A DNA stretch of 64,000 nt from assembly GCF_035222485.1 (NCBI RefSeq), contig NC_085924.1, positions 1,054,001-1,118,000 on the forward strand. Direction: 5' to 3'. This DNA comes from Podospora pseudoanserina (Eukaryota; Ascomycota; Sordariomycetes; Sordariales; Podosporaceae). Shown one piece after another: positions 43,119 to 56,359 of the stretch (the first letter of the stretch is position 1; the number at the start of each line of letters is the position of its first letter). The notes under the pieces are model-generated. The model ran no database searches and had not been told where the DNA came from. It worked only from the letters and a program-made list of their open reading frames with translations. Position numbers and translations under genes: made by a program.

Positions 43119-44112
43119 TCAAAATGTAAACAGCGGTACATATTGAAACACAAAGAATGTCCAATAAAGCGCGGCACTCCCGTTCACCTTGCCAGGGCTG
43201 CCCTCGTAGTTGCCCGTCACAACCCCAACAGCATAATCTACCGCCAACAACCAGCCAAAGCAGGATATCAACCCAAAAAAGACAAAAACATACACCATCG
43301 ACACCCTTCTCCTGCTCCCGTCCTCCCGTCTTCCGACGCAGCAAAGACTCTGCAATACGGCCCCAGCCACCGGCGCAACAAAAGCCAACACCCCCCCAAC
43401 CGTGGCAAGTACCACGAAGACAACCCCCGTCGTATCCGTCTCTTTGGTGTAAATGTCAAACGCAACCACCCCGTCAAGCCTAGCATTCCGATCGATTTCT
43501 ATCCCAAATTAGCCCCTGACACATCCCCCCAACTCAGACAGCCAAGGGAGTCAAATACATACCTTCCAGCGTCCCCAAAGCCTGCACCGTAACCAAAACC
43601 ATAACCATCAACCCCAACAACCAAGGCGCCATCTGCCAACTCAACCCCCTCTTTCCCCCCCCCTTATCCCCATGAAACCGATTCCTCAACCACCGATGAA
43701 CATTCACCCCGTCCACCACGAGGTTAAACACAATCTGCCCCACCGCCATCGTCATCAACGCCCCCGACCCCGTCACCTTCGCCAAACTCACCCCCGCCAA
43801 GGCGATGCTCACCACTGAACTGACAAATGTCTGCCCGACGTTCCAGAGGTCGTACTCGAGGTGCCTCCACGGCATGAGCGGCCGCCGGTTGTGGAGGTGG
43901 CAGGCTAGATACCACAGCATGAAGGAGTGCGCCACCATACCGAGGGTGCCGTAGGGGAGGTTGTACGCTTCAAAGAGGTCCTCCACGCGGAGGGCGGCGG
44001 AGGTGGTGTTGATGTAGTTGGGGTGGGAGGGTCTTTCTGCTTGGACGAGGGGGATGAAGAGGAGCAGCAGCGGGAGGGCTGCCGCCATTCTGGTAGTTGG
44101 ATGGGACATCAT
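43119..44112 (-). CDS. Multi-pass membrane protein, unrecognised
   Basis: Exons 44112..43563 and 43498..43119 (64 bp intron, GTATGT..GATAG) join in phase to 309 residues. A signal-like N-terminus (MAAALPLLLLFIPLVQAERP) and an N-glycosylation-type NTTS are followed by about seven hydrophobic segments, including YGTLGMVAHSFMLWYLACHL, LSWQMAPWLLGLMVMVLVTV and VSMVYVFVFFGLISCFGWLL, ending Y-V-P-L-F-T-F. The charged connector rebuilt by splicing (LEEIDRNARLDG) supports the model. The layout recalls uncharacterised ascomycete multi-pass proteins. A receptor or a transporter are both possible; no motif decides. Confidence 0.75.
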
Positions 44113-45264
44113 CTTGATGCGGTTGGGGAGGCCGGGAAGAAGTAGACAGAGAGAAAATGAGAATGGGACTCGACGGGACTGCCTACCTATACTCGATTCT
44201 AATCACACCAACATGCTGTTGCATGGTAAGGGTAGAGAGAGAGGCAACATTCGCGCTATGGGCTTGGCCTATGTGCTTGGAGATTGCAGCTGAAGATGTG
44301 GTGTTGCGCTGTGGCGTTCGGCACCTATACCAGGGGGTGTTGTTCTCTACCAAACTGCCACACAACCCTGCAGTCGACCTGTTAGTGTGGCCCAAGGTGT
44401 TCCATCAAGCTATGATCAAAAGCAGCAGAAACAAACGAAAGCCAAGCTTTGATGGTGAGAGGAAAATGTTCAGACAGAAAAGTGTGACAGAGCTTAGGTG
44501 ATATAGCAGCAGAACGCAACAAAAATGTTATTATAACTTCCATGTGTTTTTTTAACCACACAAGAAAAGCAGCCAAGGTACATTAGGTACCTATGTAGGC
44601 CCGAAGTATAAACGCAAGTTTCGAATTCGACGATAGCCTCCCTCCCAAATGGTTTGTTTTCTGTCAACACAACCAAAGATTCCCGGTGACGAAAAGAAAA
44701 AACAAAAACAGAAACACAAAAGTGCCTCCCAGAATCCGATAAAATGCCATAGTTGAGTTTTGCGTACGATGATGCCCTTTGCTGTGCAGAAAAAAGATGA
44801 CATGGCTGTTGGGAATAAGAAAGGGTAAGGGCCGAACGGTCGTCCATGAATGTCTGACTCTTCCACCCTTGGTTGTGGTGGTGGTGATGGGGGTGATGTT
44901 GTATGTTGCTGTGAACCACCTCGCAGGAGGCGTGCTGTGTGTCCGATATTTGCGTCTAAACATGAGAGAAAAAACATGAAAAATAGCCGTAACCGCCAGA
45001 AGAAATTGCGACCGAAATTCCACAAAAAGTCCGCCCCGACCCGACCCGACCCGACCCGACCCGACCCATCATGCCATGGTTTGTGGTGGTGCTAAATGTC
45101 CGACATTTCCCAGCCATGTCATGAAATGTCTGTTTTGCTTCTCCATTTTTGTCCCTTCAGAATATGAAAAAAGAAAAGCTAAGCTTGAATATTATTTCAT
45201 GTACCCCATCATTCCATCCAATTTTGAACATGCAGAGTCATATCGTCGCTGAAAAACTGGCAGC
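44113..45264. other. Intergenic, nothing coding; short tandem repeat
   Basis: Only shadow frames are seen. The region holds A-rich runs and an ACCCG pentamer repeat (45035-45066). Its last part is probably the 3' untranslated region of the GH94 gene. Confidence 0.45.
45035..45066. repeat. (CCCGA)n microsatellite, about six units
   Basis: CCGACCCGACCCGACCCGAC continues for about six perfect pentamers. It is not the fungal telomere repeat TTAGGG. Probably simple slippage. Confidence 0.85.
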
Positions 45265-47640
45265 TTACTGCGGAACCAGCACAGTGAGCTGGTAGGTCTG
45301 ACCAGCCTTGATGTTGGTGATGCGAGGTTCGGGGAGAGTTTGGCCTCCTTGCCTGACGGTAACCTGGTCGACATCGTCACGGCGGATGTCGAGGTGGAAA
45401 GTGGCGCCGCGGAACTGGCGGGTGACCTTGATCGAGTTCCAAGCACTTGGAAGCTGAGGCTTGATAGTCAAGCCCTCAGCGTCACCCCGAAGACCACAGA
45501 GGCCTTCGATGAAGCAGCGGTACACCCACGACACAGTGCCGGTGTTGAACAGCTGACTGGAGCGACCAGCTGTCCGTGGGAACTCCTTCCAGGCGCCACG
45601 GTAATAGTTGGGGATGTAGATCGGGAGCTGGCCACGTTGGCGATAGTCGGCGTCGCTTGGCCCCGGAATGAGCTGGCGGAGCAAAGTGTACGCCCTGTCC
45701 TGTTCATCACCGAGGCTGTACAGGCTGTGGACGAAAAAGACACCGGCGTGGTTATACACGGCGGCGTTCTCGGCCGAGCCAATGGCCTTTTGGGTCACAC
45801 GGCCGATATCCTCGCGCATCTTGGTGAAAGGCGGGGCAAACATTTGAATGCCATATGGGGTGTTGAGATGCTCGTCGACCTGAGGCAGAATCCTGGATAT
45901 TTGCTCCTTGCCGGCGGCGCCACTGAGGATGGCAAAGGTCTGGGGGTTGAGCCAGATGCGACCCTCGGGGTCCTTCTTGATACCAAAGGTGACGTTGTCG
46001 TCAGTGATACCACGAGCAAACCAGTCGCCATCCCACAGGTGCTTGTTGGCCGCCTCGTTGCACGCCGCGGCACCCGCTCGGTAGCGCTGGGCAAGGTCGG
46101 TCCTGCCTTCGTGCTCGCAAACGTTGGCCCAGAGGTTCGCGGCAAAGGCCGTCGCCAAGGTGAGCCAGCCGGAAACACCCCTGCCCTTGTAGCCGACCAT
46201 ATTCATGGGATCACACCAGTCGCCTTGGGCAATGTAGCTGAGACCGCGTTCGTCACGTAACCTCAGGAGCCAATCCATGGCACGGCTGAACCTCTCAAAG
46301 ACGGTGAGCTCGTCGCCGTTGGAGCTGCGGACTTTCTCCTGGAGCAAACCATAATCGCCAGTCTCGGCCAAGTACACCTCGAGGGTCACGGGCAGCCAGA
46401 CACAGTGATCGGTGTGGGGGATCTGGTTGATGTACTTGAGTTCAGCACCCTCGGCCAGAAGAATGCCATCGGGCATGGCGCCGCTCTCTTCCTGCTGTGA
46501 GACGGCAGTGATGAAAGCCTTCCTGGTGACCTCTGGCTTAATGAAGTTCATGCCCATGTTGTCCTGGAGGTAGTTGCGCGTCTGAGGGTCGGTGGTGAGG
46601 CGGTTGACGTCGCCATGGTAGTAGACCTGGCGAGGGAGCCAGTTGTTGACAAAGTTGTCCAGATCCTTGTCCGGAGTCTCGATGCGGAGGCAGCCCTGGC
46701 CGCGAGCCATGTAAGAGGCATACTCGTCAGCGGTGCGAATAAAGGCTTGCTTGCTCAGATAGCGAGTACGCATGGTCCGGATCTCGGCTTCGTCATAGGC
46801 GGGGCCAAACATGAAGCGGTACTCGCGCTCGTCTCCCGCCTTAAGCGCCAAGCGGTACTGCACGGCGGCTGTCGGGGTCTCGTAGCGCGCGTCACCACAG
46901 CTCAGCTGCGGCTCTTGCAGCCCTGACGGGTTGTGGAGCCCACCTTCACCCTCGAAGTTTTGTTGGTTGGCCTCCCATGAGTCTGGCGTCGTCTCACAGA
47001 TGAAATATGTCTTGTCCTTGAGATACTTGTTCTTGAAGTACTCGGCCGCCTTTTGGTACGGAGTCACGCTGCTGGCGACGATGCCGACCAGCTCTTCGTT
47101 CCACTCGGCCGACTGGTTCATCCAGGACTTGTAGCCAATGGGAAAATACGGAGTAACACTGATCCTGCGCGGACGTCCAGACACATTGGTCACCTTGATG
47201 GTCCACAGCTCGGCCACATCGTGAGTCGGAAGACCCATCACCATCTCGACACGGATGCCGTTGGACTCGACTGCCCAGGCCACGTCGCTCTTGCCAGTAG
47301 AGAAAACGAATCGGTCCGGAACGGTACGAACGGGCTCATGGGGGGCAGAGAAGAGGTGCCCTGACTCTTCGTCCTTGATGTACACAAAACGACCTGGGTG
47401 ATGGGCGTAGTAGTTTGGCTCCGGCTGCATGAAGGTTTTGGCCTCGAGATTCGGAGCATGGGCGTACTTGGCCGGCTCTGGCTGCATGAACTGAGCGGTG
47501 GCATATCCACGGCAGGTAATCTGGACCATCATCTTCTGGTTCCACAGGAAGCCAGCTGCCTTGGGCATGACAGTAGGACTGGTGAGCTCGTAGCGGTCGC
47601 CATTGTGCGTGGGACGCAATATCGTCGCTTCTTTTCTCAT
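45265..47640 (-). CDS. GH94 phosphorylase, cellobionic acid phosphorylase-like
   Basis: An intronless 791-codon gene from ATG 47640. The beta-sandwich N-terminal domain (about 1-290) is followed by the (alpha/alpha)6 catalytic domain with the GH94 acid in [18 protein letters not shown] at about 475, plus phosphate- and sugar-site elements [21 protein letters not shown] and [12 protein letters not shown]. There is no signal peptide, so it works in the cytosol. GH94 enzymes split beta-glucosides with phosphate. Length and overall character match the Neurospora enzyme NCU09425, described as cellobionic acid phosphorylase, which turns oxidised cellobiose from LPMO or cellobiose dehydrogenase action into glucose-1-phosphate and gluconate. 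That identity rests on memory of the family, not on a search. High third-position GC shows no sign of recent transfer. Confidence 0.88.
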   Translation of the reverse strand: MRKEATILRPTHNGDRYELTSPTVMPKAAGFLWNQKMMVQITCRGYATAQFMQPEPAKYAHAPNLEAKTFMQPEPNYYAHHPGRFVYIKDEESGHLFSAPHEPVRTVPDRFVFSTGKSDVAWAVESNGIRVEMVMGLPTHDVAELWTIKVTNVSGRPRRISVTPYFPIGYKSWMNQSAEWNEELVGIVASSVTPYQKAAEYFKNKYLKDKTYFICETTPDSWEANQQNFEGEGGLHNPSGLQEPQLSCGDARYETPTAAVQYRLALKAGDEREYRFMFGPAYDEAEIRTMRTRYLSKQAFIRTADEYASYMARGQGCLRIETPDKDLDNFVNNWLPRQVYYHGDVNRLTTDPQTRNYLQDNMGMNFIKPEVTRKAFITAVSQQEESGAMPDGILLAEGAELKYINQIPHTDHCVWLPVTLEVYLAETGDYGLLQEKVRSSNGDELTVFERFSRAMDWLLRLRDERGLSYIAQGDWCDPMNMVGYKGRGVSGWLTLATAFAANLWANVCEHEGRTDLAQRYRAGAAACNEAANKHLWDGDWFARGITDDNVTFGIKKDPEGRIWLNPQTFAILSGAAGKEQISRILPQVDEHLNTPYGIQMFAPPFTKMREDIGRVTQKAIGSAENAAVYNHAGVFFVHSLYSLGDEQDRAYTLLRQLIPGPSDADYRQRGQLPIYIPNYYRGAWKEFPRTAGRSSQLFNTGTVSWVYRCFIEGLCGLRGDAEGLTIKPQLPSAWNSIKVTRQFRGATFHLDIRRDDVDQVTVRQGGQTLPEPRITNIKAGQTYQLTVLVPQ

Positions 47641-50600
47641 CTTGGCGGGAGGTTCGGGATGGAGGGAGGGTGAGATGGCGGAGGTCCTTTGATGTTGGTG
47701 TTGTTGTTTATCTTATCTCGAAGGGACTCGGAGCTCCTGAGACGGAGGAAGGGGGCAATTAAGAGGGGGGCGGATCTCTGTAGGGAATCCAAAGAATGGA
47801 TGCTGGGACTGCCGAATGTTTTGTCAATTCAACTTCCGAAACTCGGAAAAGAGCTTGAGCCAACGTCATGGGCACACAAGAGGGCGGCCCAGGGGGCGTG
47901 AATGTTACGAGGCAGTCGGTAACCCTCTCAGCTGACCAAATCCCGCCCCAACATTTCCCATCTGCAGGGGCTCAACCGGGAGAATTGCTGCATAAAATAG
48001 CTCACCGCTTGTTGTCTGGGCACGAAAGCACGGGATTTGGCAGCCTTGGCTGGACGGTGAACCGTCATACCAGTCACAACAATACCACGGAACACGCCCA
48101 CCGACACCCCCGCCCTGGATCACCAAGATGAGCTGTCACGTCCGGAACCTCGATGGCTGTCTCGAAATCTCTTTTTTCCCGGTGTTTGTTTTGTCGTGGA
48201 ACCACCGACGTGGGGCCATATTAGCCAGCCTGACAAAGAGTTGCCGGCGAGCGGGATTCGAAGTATGGAAGCCTCAAGTAAATGGCCTGAGAATGATCAA
48301 GAGGTGCCGAAGAGCGCGGGCTGCCTCGGTGCGGCAGTGTACAGAGCATGCGGATGCAAATTGCAGCATCCCGGACCCTCTTTTGCCAAACTGACAGGGC
48401 GTTGGGCGGGTCCGATCAACGCCCCCCACGCGTGCCCCAGGGCTTGTCCCAGACTTCCAGCAGCATCCCCCCCCCGGCGTCCCGAACTTTCTCCAGTTGT
48501 CCACCCACCCCCTCCCCCCCCCCCAAAGCCCACGCGGGGGAACTGTGTCGCTAACTCGTTCTGGAGCTCCATCGACAAATCTGACAACTGTTTTTGGACG
48601 GCTCTTTCAGACTTTTCAGACCAGATGACCTCGAAGCCGGCTGTCATCAGAATTCCAATTCAGGCGGGAATCCCGCTGTGCTCGGCGGACTCCATAATCT
48701 ACCCTGTCCGTCCTCTTGCCCAAGGCCCAGCCTACCCGTTCCAATCACCCAATACGCGCTCCTATCTCGGACGGAACATCGAAGCGGTTGCCATTCGTTG
48801 ATGCCCAGTCACGCCAGTCAGATGATTGTGGGAAAATGCAAGCTCGGCACCGCCACGGGCGTCCCCAAGCAGGAGACAAGGTCCACTAGGCCCAAAGTAG
48901 CAGGCGCAAGGAATCTTGGCCAGAGATTCCATGGAATTCCTGAGATCCTCGAATAGATTGGGCCCCCGCAGCGGACGCCTTGGATATTAATTGATTGTGA
49001 TGGATATACGCGGCAGAATCGACCCAACATAAACCCGGGTTTCGAGTCCAGTAGCGTGACATCACATTCGAGCGTCAGGTCCACCGAAATGTCAAGCGAG
49101 ACGGCAGTCACGGCAAGTGTTTTCTTGATCTTGCCCGTCCGGTGAGGACGGTGAGCGTTCGGGCAAAATTCAAGACAAAAGAGGCACAAAAGGGGCGTCT
49201 GAGGGCGCAAAAAGCTCGGAAAAGTGTCAACAACAGCCTTCCCAGACACTTCTTGGCCTCAACGTCCAAATAAGAACCAAACTATCAAATCTAAAAGTAG
49301 GGATGGGTCCTACAGGGTCCCGAATCGGGATCTCCCGGCTGCAGATCCGACGACTTGGGAACTCGGGAGCAAACGGCTCGCTAATCTCCCCCGCAAAGTC
49401 AAGCTCTTGGCGTCTGGAGGTTACAACCGGGACCTTGCAGCCTGTATGGCTGTGTAGGATGTTTTGGTTGGTGTTGAGATGGTGGAGGGTGAGCTGGAAT
49501 GGCGTTGTAGGCCTATCGCAACGAAGACCACCAAGTTGCGACGATCACGGACGGGTCTGCCTCCCGGCGAGCGGACGCTGAATAGTCGAGGGAAAAGGTG
49601 GCGACTCCATTGGCTGGCCATCTCTTGTCTCACCCGACCCTTTTTCCGGCATGGGCTTGGCAATATTGATCGAGAATCCCAATGAAAATGTCAGGAATGC
49701 CGTACGCGTGCCTGCAAGAGTTACATCGGAATTGTTTTGGTTTGAAAATTGATGGCGGAAGATACTCACCCATTCATCTGTCTTGTGGCCCCGTTGAGCC
49801 CCAGACTCGCCCCTTGTCTAATGACCCCTCGGAGGGAGCTGTGAGACATTGGACGCCCCCATCGGAACAGCTCCATGGGATGGCATGGAACACAAAAGAT
49901 ATTAGGTATCGACCCACCTCCAACATGACACAAGATCTGTGGGAACGCGCACAAGTTCTGACAAGGGGAGATTAAAAGGCGCCCAATGCTGAGCCCAAAT
50001 GTTCTGGCCTTTGGGTCACGGGGCCACTGTTGTGAAAACATTGAGACTTTGCGAATAGGCCCAACTGCTACCACCGGCTCCGATCTCGGAGTATAGCAAG
50101 CTTCCTTGCACTTGCCATGCAGACCATCATGCACAAGGGCCGCATGCGAGATCCAAGCTGTCAAACATCGTGATGGAAGCCGAAACCGGGAGCTCGGGGG
50201 ATAATTCACCCGGCAAAGGCACTGATTTGGCGTAAGCCATATCAACCAGCTTCGGGTTCAGGTGGCTGGTATCTCACATTTTGGGCGCAGCACGGCAGGC
50301 TAAGAGATGAGCACACCATCACCGAGACCGCTCTATCAAATCAGAGATCATCTAAACTAATCGAGGACATGAGATCCGTTATCATAGGTGGAGATGAAGA
50401 TGCACACCGACACCTTTGTTGGGACCAACAACACCGCTCTTTGTGATGGGTTCCAGCCACCGTGGCGCCGTCGGCCGAGTCATCCAGCCACCCCCTGAAC
50501 CCTGGAGGACATGATTCACTGCCTTTGGCAACCTTCAACAACATTCAGCATTGTGATGCAATATTGTCCTTATACTGAAAGTCTTCTCTCCACTCATCAA

Positions 50601-53600
50601 CTAATTCTCACGAAATCCAGGTACCTTGGGTATTGAAGCGAAAGCCTTGGATATATATCATGGGAAGCTCACTGGCACCTGGAATTTGGGTTCTCAACTA
50701 TCGGTGACGAGGCCGTTTCTTGAGTTAAGCAGAGCCTCGAAGGCAGACCCAAAACTTAGAGCACGATTAGAAAGCAACAAGGCTTAGGCCGTTGTTAACG
50801 AGCGAACCTTGAAGCCCATTCCACTGGTGTATCCAGCTAAGGTACTAAAGAGATTAAAACTTAACCTCCATACACTGTTGAATAATGTGCATTTCTTCGC
50901 TCCGATATTGAGTATGAGCTATTGCTATCACTCGGGCGTGCGAGGTTTTAACAGACTCGAGGACAACTTAACCACCGTATTACCTAGGAACTAACCCCGG
51001 GTCCGAACTACATCCCGGAGAGATGCCCTAGTGCCAAACTTGGGATAGGGTAATGGAGAGTCTAATCCTACCTCACAGACGATACAGCTAAGGTAAGTAT
51101 ATTGGGTCCAGGGTGGACGTAGAAATCAGTTATATGCCGTACCTACTGACTCAATAAATGCATCAAAGTCTTTCAAGTAACAGGCCAAGGAAAGGCTCCT
51201 GAACATTTACCGCGCATCGTATCTAGATCAAGCATAACGTCAAGTAGCACTTACGTTATCGACTTGGCGACTGAAGTCTTTGCTATCATGTAGATATCCT
51301 CAGCACTCTTTGTGCAAGCCCCAGCGGGAGCATAGGTGTTGGGAGCTTTCTATCTAATTATTTTTATCAACTTGATAGGAACGCAGTATTCTCCCGCAAG
51401 CCAAATAGAGCTGCTCAACAGGATGTAGTTCAAACAAGACAAGACAAGCTGGCCGCCTCACTCCTCAGCTAAAACCGTTAGTTTGGTCTTTTTCTCAGGC
51501 ATGATGTTCTCTCCCATTCGTGACTTTTTTGGATCTCGTGTCGGTGTGCTGCAAGGTCTCCAGCAAGACAAAACAGGATTTCTGGGCTAGAATTAAAAGT
51601 GTTGGCCTCGCCTGGTTGGGCTAATGGGTCTAGATATGTGATCGGTTACGAGCAATGGAAAGCTTACCGAGGGGCTGGTAGGTATGAAAGTCATTTTTTT
51701 GATGTAAGGCGGTGGGATCCTCGACTTGGGATAAATCAAAAGCAGAAAGACATCTAAAGGGGCTGTCAGTTTTCTGCATCAGACTTCGGGCAGATGGTCC
51801 ACATCCGCCTCTTCAGAACTCTTGCCCAGGGCATGTGTAGGAATACCTACCTACCTACCTAGCTTTGAGGTTCTGTCGGGAGGTCAAAATCGTGTTATCG
51901 ATTACGAAGCTCCCTTGTAAATCGAATTTGGTTCTGTTCCTGTGTACATAGGATGTGATTCAAGGGGCTCGGTAGGTCTGAGTGATGCAACTACCTATGG
52001 AACTTGCATTGACTGGAAAAGAATAACAGTTCCTTTTAAGTGGGGGCGGACACTTGTATGAACACGTAGGAGAGCGACTCAGTGGCAGGATTAACAAGCC
52101 GATTACGCCTCCCTCTGAGTCTTTTGATTCATTTCCTATAGGAAAGCTCCAATGCACCTGTTCTGATCTTGTCATTGCTGTCCTGTTCCTGATTTTTGAC
52201 GACAATTTGTGAAGCGATATAGGCGTACTTAAGAATTGTTTAGATGAGACTGCGAATTGTTTTGTTGGCTGGATGAGCTGTTACCATGGAGGGCACAGCG
52301 GGTGGTCAGATATCATCATATTGTGAGACTCTTGACGTCGAAGCCTGGGTAAAGACTAAAGCTCATCTGGACGCAATGTGGAAATGTTTACTGGAAGGAT
52401 AGTCTCCAGCAAAGACTTCGCAGCGAGTCATAAGAATGATGCTCTCTGAGAGTTTTTCATAACGAATGTCTGCGCTCGGTATCTCGGCATGTGGTGCGCT
52501 GTTATGTTGAATGACAAATGATAGTTGTCCCTATATACCGAAACAGGCCGGGAACACTTCTCACAACCAAGAGCTTGATCTTGAATCTGCCCCTGGATTG
52601 CGTCAAGTATAGCGGAATCATCAGCAGTTTCTCAGAGGCTGTGCGCGTCCACGTGTTGATCTACTTTCAGCCTCTCCTAGCCTCAGAGCGCATGAGATGA
52701 TCATTTTCTTCCCTCTTAGTGTAGTGTCCAAATCGGGGCCGTCTGCCCTATCGTCACTTGGTCGGGGTCCAAATGCAAGTAAATGACGGGTAGGCTCGCA
52801 ACATCCCTGTCTCACCGGTCTGATGTGGAAGTCTTGGTCTTCGGATGAGGCTTTGAAATCGAGTCTGTGCATGCGAATGCCTAGAAGTTCCCCTCTTCTT
52901 GGCTTGCTTGATGTGTTGATGATGGGATATACCCTGTTGAGGAAACCCAACGGTTTGGTAAAGAAGTTAGTACCAAGGAGCTAGACAAATTCACTGGCAA
53001 CAGTGGACAGTGCTTTGACTTGACCTGGGAAGTAGAGACTGAATTTGGTGATGTTGGTCGCTTTATGACAATGTCCTAAGAGTACGGCACCCTGATCTCT
53101 CTGCCAACACCTCAGCTTCGCGATCATCTCGACCTCATTTCAAGAGTCAAAACTCATGAGGTAAACCAAACTCGAGTTGAAGGAGACGATGACCTTTTGA
53201 AGCTGAATCTCCGAACTTTTACAACATCGGCTAGAGCTAGCGCTGGGGTGAAGCACGGACTGGCTGTCGCGTGGCGTTGCCAGGAGTCTGTGAGCCCTGC
53301 CGACACCCCCGTGATAGTGTGTTCTGTATTACAAACCAACAACTGGAGGAGGACGTTATAACGGAAATGGTCTAGAATCGGGTTGCAACAGCAGCCCGAG
53401 AAAGCCATGGCAATGATGCGACGCTAAGATCGTGGATGCCAATGTCGGTCGGAGCTTGTCACGCAGGAACGACAAGCTGGGCTCCAGGAGCAAGCTTTTC
53501 TGGTGGTCGCTCATTGCTACTCTGCGGGGCATATGAAGGCACACCGGTCAGGGAGAGAGGTGAGGGTGCTGTATGCATAAAAGCTGTGTTATGACTGTCA

Positions 53601-56359
53601 AGTTTGGGCGGGATCATTTCCACGACGGCGCAGGAGCCCGATTTGGAGCAGGTCGAGATGGTGCATGGCTCAGGGCGGCTTGTCGGGATGTTTTAGGAAA
53701 TTCTTCAGTCTGTCGTGCATCTCCTGCTGCTCGGTGCATACATCACATACAGCAGATACTGGCATTTGCGTTAGCTCTGCATCTGAAATCGAAACAGTCC
53801 AACAGTCCAACAGTCCAAGTGATGAAGTGATGAATCTGTTGAAGGGGAACGCTGAGAGCGAGCGGGGTAGATCAAGTGGAGAAAGGCGGAGGCAGTGGAG
53901 AAGATCCCCCCGGGTTTGGTAATTGCGGGTCCTGTCACTGGGTTTCTCCGTTACATCGTCTCTGAACTATGCCATCCGTGCACCGCTTGGCAATGCTTGG
54001 GTACCGCCGACGCGATCTCTGCAACCCCAACTTGCAACTTTGGACCTCGACCATTCATTCATCAATCACAATGCGAGTCGATTTGACAGCAGTTTGAGGG
54101 ACTCCAGAATGCCTCCGATAATCGCGCACATTAGTGTACATTGCGCCGCCTCCCGAGCAGCCCGTCGGCGTCCAGAGTGGCAGAGGCCCGGTCGCAACAG
54201 GTAACGGTGCTGCTGCTGAAGAACACACACAGAACAAAGTCCCTGCCTGAGGTGGTGAATCGGGCGGAAAGCCCGTTCGGGGCACAGCTTCTATGCATCC
54301 ACCAAGCATATCATCAAATACCGGATTACCACGCAGCATGTGGACCAGCTTGTCCAATACTCTCTGCAGCTGCCCCTCTGCGAGCAGCACAAGTCAGCCA
54401 CCTCACACCCAATTTATCCCTCATGCCTCCGGTGCATGTCAGCTCTGTCACGATGAATCCGAGCAACAATCACGACGCTGTCCGGTGGTGCTCTGGGCAG
54501 ACGGCAGAGTTTCGACTATCGATGCTCGCCGTCACAAAAGGGTCTCGATCAAGAGATGTCACTTGCAGACGGTTGGCGCCGCACTGACGCAATATTCACA
54601 CAGGTTTGGCAGTGAAGGATGGCGGTGAGACAGCCTGGGGGAGCGAGCCGATTCCCACATGGCACACCACACCCCAACGTCGCACACCGGCCAACAAGTG
54701 AACAACGCGGGATGCTACAGCGATGCTGGCTGGGATCCAGACGTTCGTTTGGTCTGTGCGCCGACCGTGCGAGTCCAATGGTCTTGTTTCGAGAACCAGA
54801 CATCAACCGAGTCCGGGATGCGAGATAGCTCCCAGCTCGAATCCAATGGTTGATGCATATGTCCGATTCCTACCCATTCAAAGCTTTCACCTTCAGCTCG
54901 CCACACCATCCTCAAGCCTATCAAGCCCCTATCAAGCCCGTCATCAACACTGGCACTCAGGTGCCTGACGTGGAAGTCTCTTGGGCCTCTCACACGCGCC
55001 GAAATATCGCTGCCTTGCCACGAGGTATGCGGGTGCTGACTACGATCTGAAGAACCTCACCAGGAAAAAGAAAGCAAGCCGGCAGTGTGAGGGCTCAAGA
55101 TGCGCAGCGCAGAAGCTAGACTCCTGAACAGGTAAGGCTCGATGCAGCTAGCAACCTCAAAAAACCTTTTTGCGGGAAGAGGAGGGGCACGACGGTGAGC
55201 TATCACCAACTTGGACAAGTCGCTTCATCTCGTCTCCAACCCCCCATCACAGGGGGTATCCAATGACCGACGTGGTTTCGGGCTATTTTCTGGGGAATCC
55301 TGGAGCATAACGGCCGTCCAGATAATTACACCCACAAACACAAGACTGTCGAGACCAGCCGGTGGAGTTTATGCCAGATCTTGGAGCAACATGCGGAGCA
55401 CCAGGTCCGATATCTTCAACTTCAGGCCCGACCCAGCCGCATGTCGTCGTCCCTTCGTCTCTTGATATCGCAAACCCAATGCCCGCGTTTGGTGCGGTCC
55501 TCAAGCTGCGAGCCTGTCTGCCTAGTAAGAAAGAATCATGGCGAGGAGCAACGCCCGCAATGGCTGCTTACTCGCGCCACTGCTCATAAGGCAGGCCAGG
55601 TTCGAAGGAGCTGTAGGAGGGGAAGCATCCGTTGCACATATCGGCTTCGGCACAGACCAGAACATCAGACGACTTTTGTGAACTCTAGCCTGCGGGTAGA
55701 CACACCAAAACCGGGATACAGGCGTCGCATCAGAGAACCGTGTGGCGTCCTTAGCTGCACAAGCAGTCTTGTGGCTAACCAGGAATGGACCTTGGGGAAA
55801 AGCTGCTTCTGTCCTCCACACCCCTCTCCTTGTGTGGCCAAGGGCCTCGGACGATATGAAGGTCAACCGCGGGGCTTTTGGCAGCAGCAAATTCGAGGGG
55901 CACGACTGCAATGCTCGATAGCGCTGCAGAAGAAGAGTCCGCGCTCATCTTCAACGGGGCCAATGACAAACCCCTGCGCTAACCAAGTCCCCCCCGAATC
56001 GGTTCCTGGTTGCTGGTGCTCAACATCCCAGTCTGGCTCAGTAGCACGGAGGCACAGTGGAATGGTTGTTCCTCAGCCCCCGAGTCTCTCATAAGCGTCA
56101 TCTTGACCAGTCGTGGTGGGCACCATTTCTTCTGTCAACTCTATTTTCACTCCCTCCACACTCTTTCTTCCTTACTGCAGCCCGCCTGCCGTCGCCTGGC
56201 CTCGTGCGGCCCACCAGGACCTTGAGCCCTTTCCCACGTCAACAAGTAGGTCCCTCAAGTGCCGGACACTGCGGATACATATGCGGGATCCCGCCCCGCC
56301 GTCGTGACCCTGAGTGTGGGTGTCATTGCTGAGTTTCATTCACGATCGCCTGGCCCGGG
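47641..56359. other. 8.7 kb region without a recognisable gene
   Basis: No reading frame shows domain sense, spliceable exons or family resemblance on either strand; the longest (48196-48801, 201 codons, and 48818-49249, 143 codons minus) look like chance. Base composition stays mixed, without the TpA excess of RIP, apart from a more AT-rich part at about 50.6-52.3 kb. Short repeats occur: (CTAC)n near 51850 and a triplicated CAGTCCAA-like 9-mer near 53796-53820. The last 400 bases before the GPCR are pyrimidine-rich leader. It may hold a long regulatory region, a non-coding RNA or genes too spliced for me to see. Confidence 0.4.
53796..53820. repeat. 9-bp tandem triplet (CAGTCCAA-like)
   Basis: AACAGTCCAACAGTCCAACA repeats a 9-base unit three times within an otherwise non-repetitive stretch. 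No function is indicated. Confidence 0.7.

Noticed and set aside
45035-45066. Pentamer repeat as a possible internal telomere tract
   Set aside because: The unit is CCCGA, not the TTAGGG/CCCTAA of filamentous fungi.
48818-49249. 143-codon minus-strand frame in the gene-poor region
   Set aside because: No ordered hydrophobic or charged pattern, no family resemblance, no splice context.
53573-56094. Many overlapping frames of 80-240 codons
   Set aside because: High GC makes long chance frames; none agrees with a start, exon borders or known domains.
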